DNA from: Xanthobacteraceae bacterium
Lineage (GTDB): Bacteria; Pseudomonadota; Alphaproteobacteria; Rhizobiales; Xanthobacteraceae
Direction of reading: 5' to 3'
DNA: 58,188 nucleotides
NCBI GenBank assembly: GCA_024508855.1
Contig: JANINJ010000013.1
Location: forward strand, 1-58,188
Below are positions 56,462 through 58,188 of the stretch, in pieces. Position 1 is the stretch's first letter, and the number at the start of each line of letters is the position of its first letter. The notes under the pieces were generated by a model. That model had not been told where the DNA came from and searched no databases. It worked only from the letters and a program-made list of their open reading frames with translations. The position numbers and the translations under genes were made by a program.

Positions 56462-56744
56462 CGTTAAAAGGCTGCGCGAGCGCGGCCGGCGCCTTCACAA
56501 TCGGGATATTTCCGCTAGCCCTGGTGTGCGCGGAGAGCTAATTGTGGGGATCTGCGGGTGTAGCCCGGAAGCCAAGATCTACGAACCCAACGACCAGCAG
56601 AGGCGGCCGCTCATCCCTGAGCTGCAGAATGCCCAGTTGGTTACCATGACGGCGACCGGTATGCTGCTGCATGGAACAGAGCGCGGACCTGACGGCGCCG
56701 AGTACGTGCAGGAGTGGTCGATCAAGCTGGTCGGCGTCGATTAG
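56451..56744 (+). CDS. Putative SOS-controlled protein (97 aa)
   Basis: MYSIVKRLRERGRRLHNRDI then GVRGELIVGICGCSPEAKIY and MTATGMLLHGTERGPDGAEY. Not recognised. Its ATG lies 6 bases after the -10 and inside the LexA-like box, with no ribosome binding site, so the message is probably leaderless. It overlaps the end of int by 4 bases. Genes in this spot under LexA often switch prophages to lytic growth (as Tum of phage 186), but no homology to these is visible. Confidence 0.6.
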   Translation: MYSIVKRLRERGRRLHNRDISASPGVRGELIVGICGCSPEAKIYEPNDQQRRPLIPELQNAQLVTMTATGMLLHGTERGPDGAEYVQEWSIKLVGVD

Positions 56745-58000
56745 GCCGCAATGGCCGTCACCTTCAGCGGAGCCACGTTCCATGGCCGCCCCTGCTCGCA
56801 GGCTGTGAGGAATGCAGCCCAGAGCTCGAGAGCCTGGCGCCGTTCCGGGATTTCCTCTCGGACGTCATACACTGCTTCCATTCCCTTCAAAGTATGGTTG
56901 AGCGCGATTTCGGAGATTTCGCGCGACACGCCAAGATTTCGCATATGGCCCTTCGCCGTACTCCGCGTGTCATGTGGCGTAAATTTACGGGTGGCCAGGC
57001 CGCCCCGATCGAATGCGCGGTAGAGAGCGGCAGACAAGGTGGACCTTCCAATATGCTGGCCGGCACGACGATCGTCGCGGGCAGGCAAGACCCACGGCGA
57101 GCCATCTGCGAACTGCTCCAGTTCGCGAAACCACTGCGCGACGGTTTGAGTAATCGGCACAAGAAACCCGACCCTGGTCTTAACTGACTCGTCTGGTACA
57201 AACCACGTACCCCGATCGAAGTCGATATGCTCCCAGCGCGCTTTGACAAGCTCCACGCTTCTTACACAGGTCGCGAGCATGATCTTTAACGCAAGAGCAT
57301 TTTCGACGCCAATCTCTTCGTGGGCCGAACTCAGAAGGCTTCGTAGCTCCTCCTCTTGCAGCATCACTCGCTTGCGTATCGCTGGGCGCGGCCCCAGTAG
57401 AGCTTTCAACTTGATGCCTGCGGCCGGATTCACCTTGATCAGTTGTCGACCGATGGCATGGTCAAAGAGCTGGACGGCCGTGCTCAGTATCCGCTTTTGC
57501 ATCACCCAACTGCGGCCTGATCGCTCGAGCATGTCGACCAACTCTTCGGAGGTCACGGTCATCACCTCCTGAGGTCCGAGCCGAGGCAGAATGACTTTTT
57601 CGAGATCCCACTTTTTAGCCTTGACTGTCCCCGATGCCAATGTTCCGGCATCCAAAACCTTCGCACTCAGGTCTTCCGCGAGTCGGCGCACTGTCCAGGA
57701 TCCACGGAGCTTCAGGCGCTCGGCGCGCTTTTGGGCAGCCGGATCCTGGCCCCTGTCCACCGACACCCGATGCTCGCTCGCCATCTTCCTGGCCGCCGAA
57801 AGGCTGATATCTGGATAGTTGCCTATCGTCAGTTCGCGTGCACGCCCCTCACGCATATAGCGAAGAATCCATGATGCCGTGCCTGCCTTCGACAAGGTAA
57901 ATGTCAGTCCGCCCCCATCCGATTTCGCAACCGGCTCGCCAGCGGCAACCCAGCGACGGATCTGCATATCGCTGAGCTGGTTGATAACTCGCTTCCCCAT
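56741..58000 (-). CDS. int: Tyrosine integrase (P4 type)
   Basis: 419 residues. N-terminal DUF4102-type arm-binding domain (AKSDGGGLTFTLSKAG and SLSAARKMASEHRVSVDRGQ), a core-binding domain around 105-200, and a catalytic domain with R247 (CVRSVELVK), H343 and R346 (PHDTRSTAKG), H369 (LNHTLKG) and nucleophile Y378 (MEAVYDV). Starts 32 bp inside attR and reads inwards. It recombines attP with attB; with Xis it excises the prophage. Confidence 0.95.
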   Translation of the reverse strand: MGKRVINQLSDMQIRRWVAAGEPVAKSDGGGLTFTLSKAGTASWILRYMREGRARELTIGNYPDISLSAARKMASEHRVSVDRGQDPAAQKRAERLKLRGSWTVRRLAEDLSAKVLDAGTLASGTVKAKKWDLEKVILPRLGPQEVMTVTSEELVDMLERSGRSWVMQKRILSTAVQLFDHAIGRQLIKVNPAAGIKLKALLGPRPAIRKRVMLQEEELRSLLSSAHEEIGVENALALKIMLATCVRSVELVKARWEHIDFDRGTWFVPDESVKTRVGFLVPITQTVAQWFRELEQFADGSPWVLPARDDRRAGQHIGRSTLSAALYRAFDRGGLATRKFTPHDTRSTAKGHMRNLGVSREISEIALNHTLKGMEAVYDVREEIPERRQALELWAAFLTACEQGRPWNVAPLKVTAIAA

Positions 58001-58032
58001 CCCGTCCCTTATTTGTAGTTAGGCGCTCAGTT

Positions 58033-58062
58033 TGTAGCTAGCTACAAATCTAGCTACAAATC
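58033..58062. repeat. attR: attR candidate, 30-bp direct repeat
   Basis: Identical to 78-107. Here preceded by TT so that TTTGTAGCTAGCTACAAA forms a perfect 18-bp palindrome, then TCTAGCTACAAATC. The int promoter would lie in or across this junction. Confidence 0.75.
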
Positions 58063-58177
58063 CAATCTGCGTCATTGAGAGTTGGCAATGATACGAAAGA
58101 TACACTAAACCGGCTTTCCATAGGGGAGATGGCGCCAAGAAGTGACGCTGAGAAAGCTCAAGACACGCCGATAAGGA

Positions 58178-58188
58178 TTGAAGGTGGC
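58178..58188. repeat. Outer short direct repeat, right copy
   Basis: TTGAAGGTGGC, same as the first 11 bases. The 115 bases between attR and here contain no recognised gene. Confidence 0.4.

Overview
The window is a complete temperate siphovirus prophage of about 58 kb. A 30-bp direct repeat (78-107 and 58033-58062) brackets it and behaves like attL/attR, with an excisionase-type gene just inside the left copy and a tyrosine integrase just inside the right copy. GC-rich codon use, homology style of the phage genes and a PEP-CTERM-sorted cargo protein point to a betaproteobacterial host, probably Oxalobacteraceae (Massilia/Duganella/Janthinobacterium type). The host assignment is an inference.

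Layout. (1) 151-10352, leftward early arm: excisionase, Ea22-like and small unknown genes, RdgC, and a complete diversity-generating retroelement (DGR): a reverse transcriptase (RT), an AAC-rich template repeat (TR), avd, and two DUF1566 target genes each ending in a variable repeat (VR). (2) 10.39-16.6 kb, immunity region: a leftward promoter with TTTACC-N4-GGTAAA operators, a BstA-type abortive-infection gene, membrane and lipoprotein morons, an S24-peptidase CI repressor, an Arc-like repressor, and an XRE repressor/YdaS (Cro-like) pair separated by four more copies of the same operator. (3) 16.7-24.8 kb, rightward early genes: YdaT, HTH proteins, a C5-cytosine methyltransferase overlapped by a second plausible reading frame, HNH and Ref nucleases, Rha/KilAC antirepressor, replication proteins and RusA, followed by an oppositely oriented PEP-CTERM moron. 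(4) 25.7-27.5 kb, a zinc-finger Q-like antiterminator and a 0.7-kb late leader with two terminators. (5) 27.5-45.2 kb, packaging, head and connector genes (HNH, a cos-like segment, TerS/TerL, portal, ClpP-like protease, HK97-type capsid, connectors, tail tube, tail chaperones with an A_AAA_AAC frameshift site), interrupted by a GIY-YIG homing endonuclease, FN3/SGNH virion genes and a P22 immI-like Arc/Mnt/Ant module. (6) 45.3-55.0 kb, tape measure, tail tip and fibre genes, then lysis genes (GH19 endolysin, holin-like proteins, Rz/Rz1). (7) 55.0-58.0 kb, a phosphoesterase, a gene with a LexA-like box, and the integrase.

How it fits together: promoter and operator sequences suggest one lambda-like circuit controls pL (which drives RdgC, the DGR and xis) and pR (which drives YdaS/YdaT and replication). 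In the circular phage form the pL operon would read through xis and attP into int. Two 22-bp LexA-like palindromes, each over the -10 of a promoter, are candidates for SOS control of the switch. A second, independent immunity module of Arc/Mnt/antirepressor type sits inside the tail genes.

The strongest finds are the two-target DGR placed in a pL operon rather than with tail genes, the BstA-type defence gene, the immI-like module with its three operators, the dual-coding methyltransferase segment, and the PEP-CTERM cargo gene.
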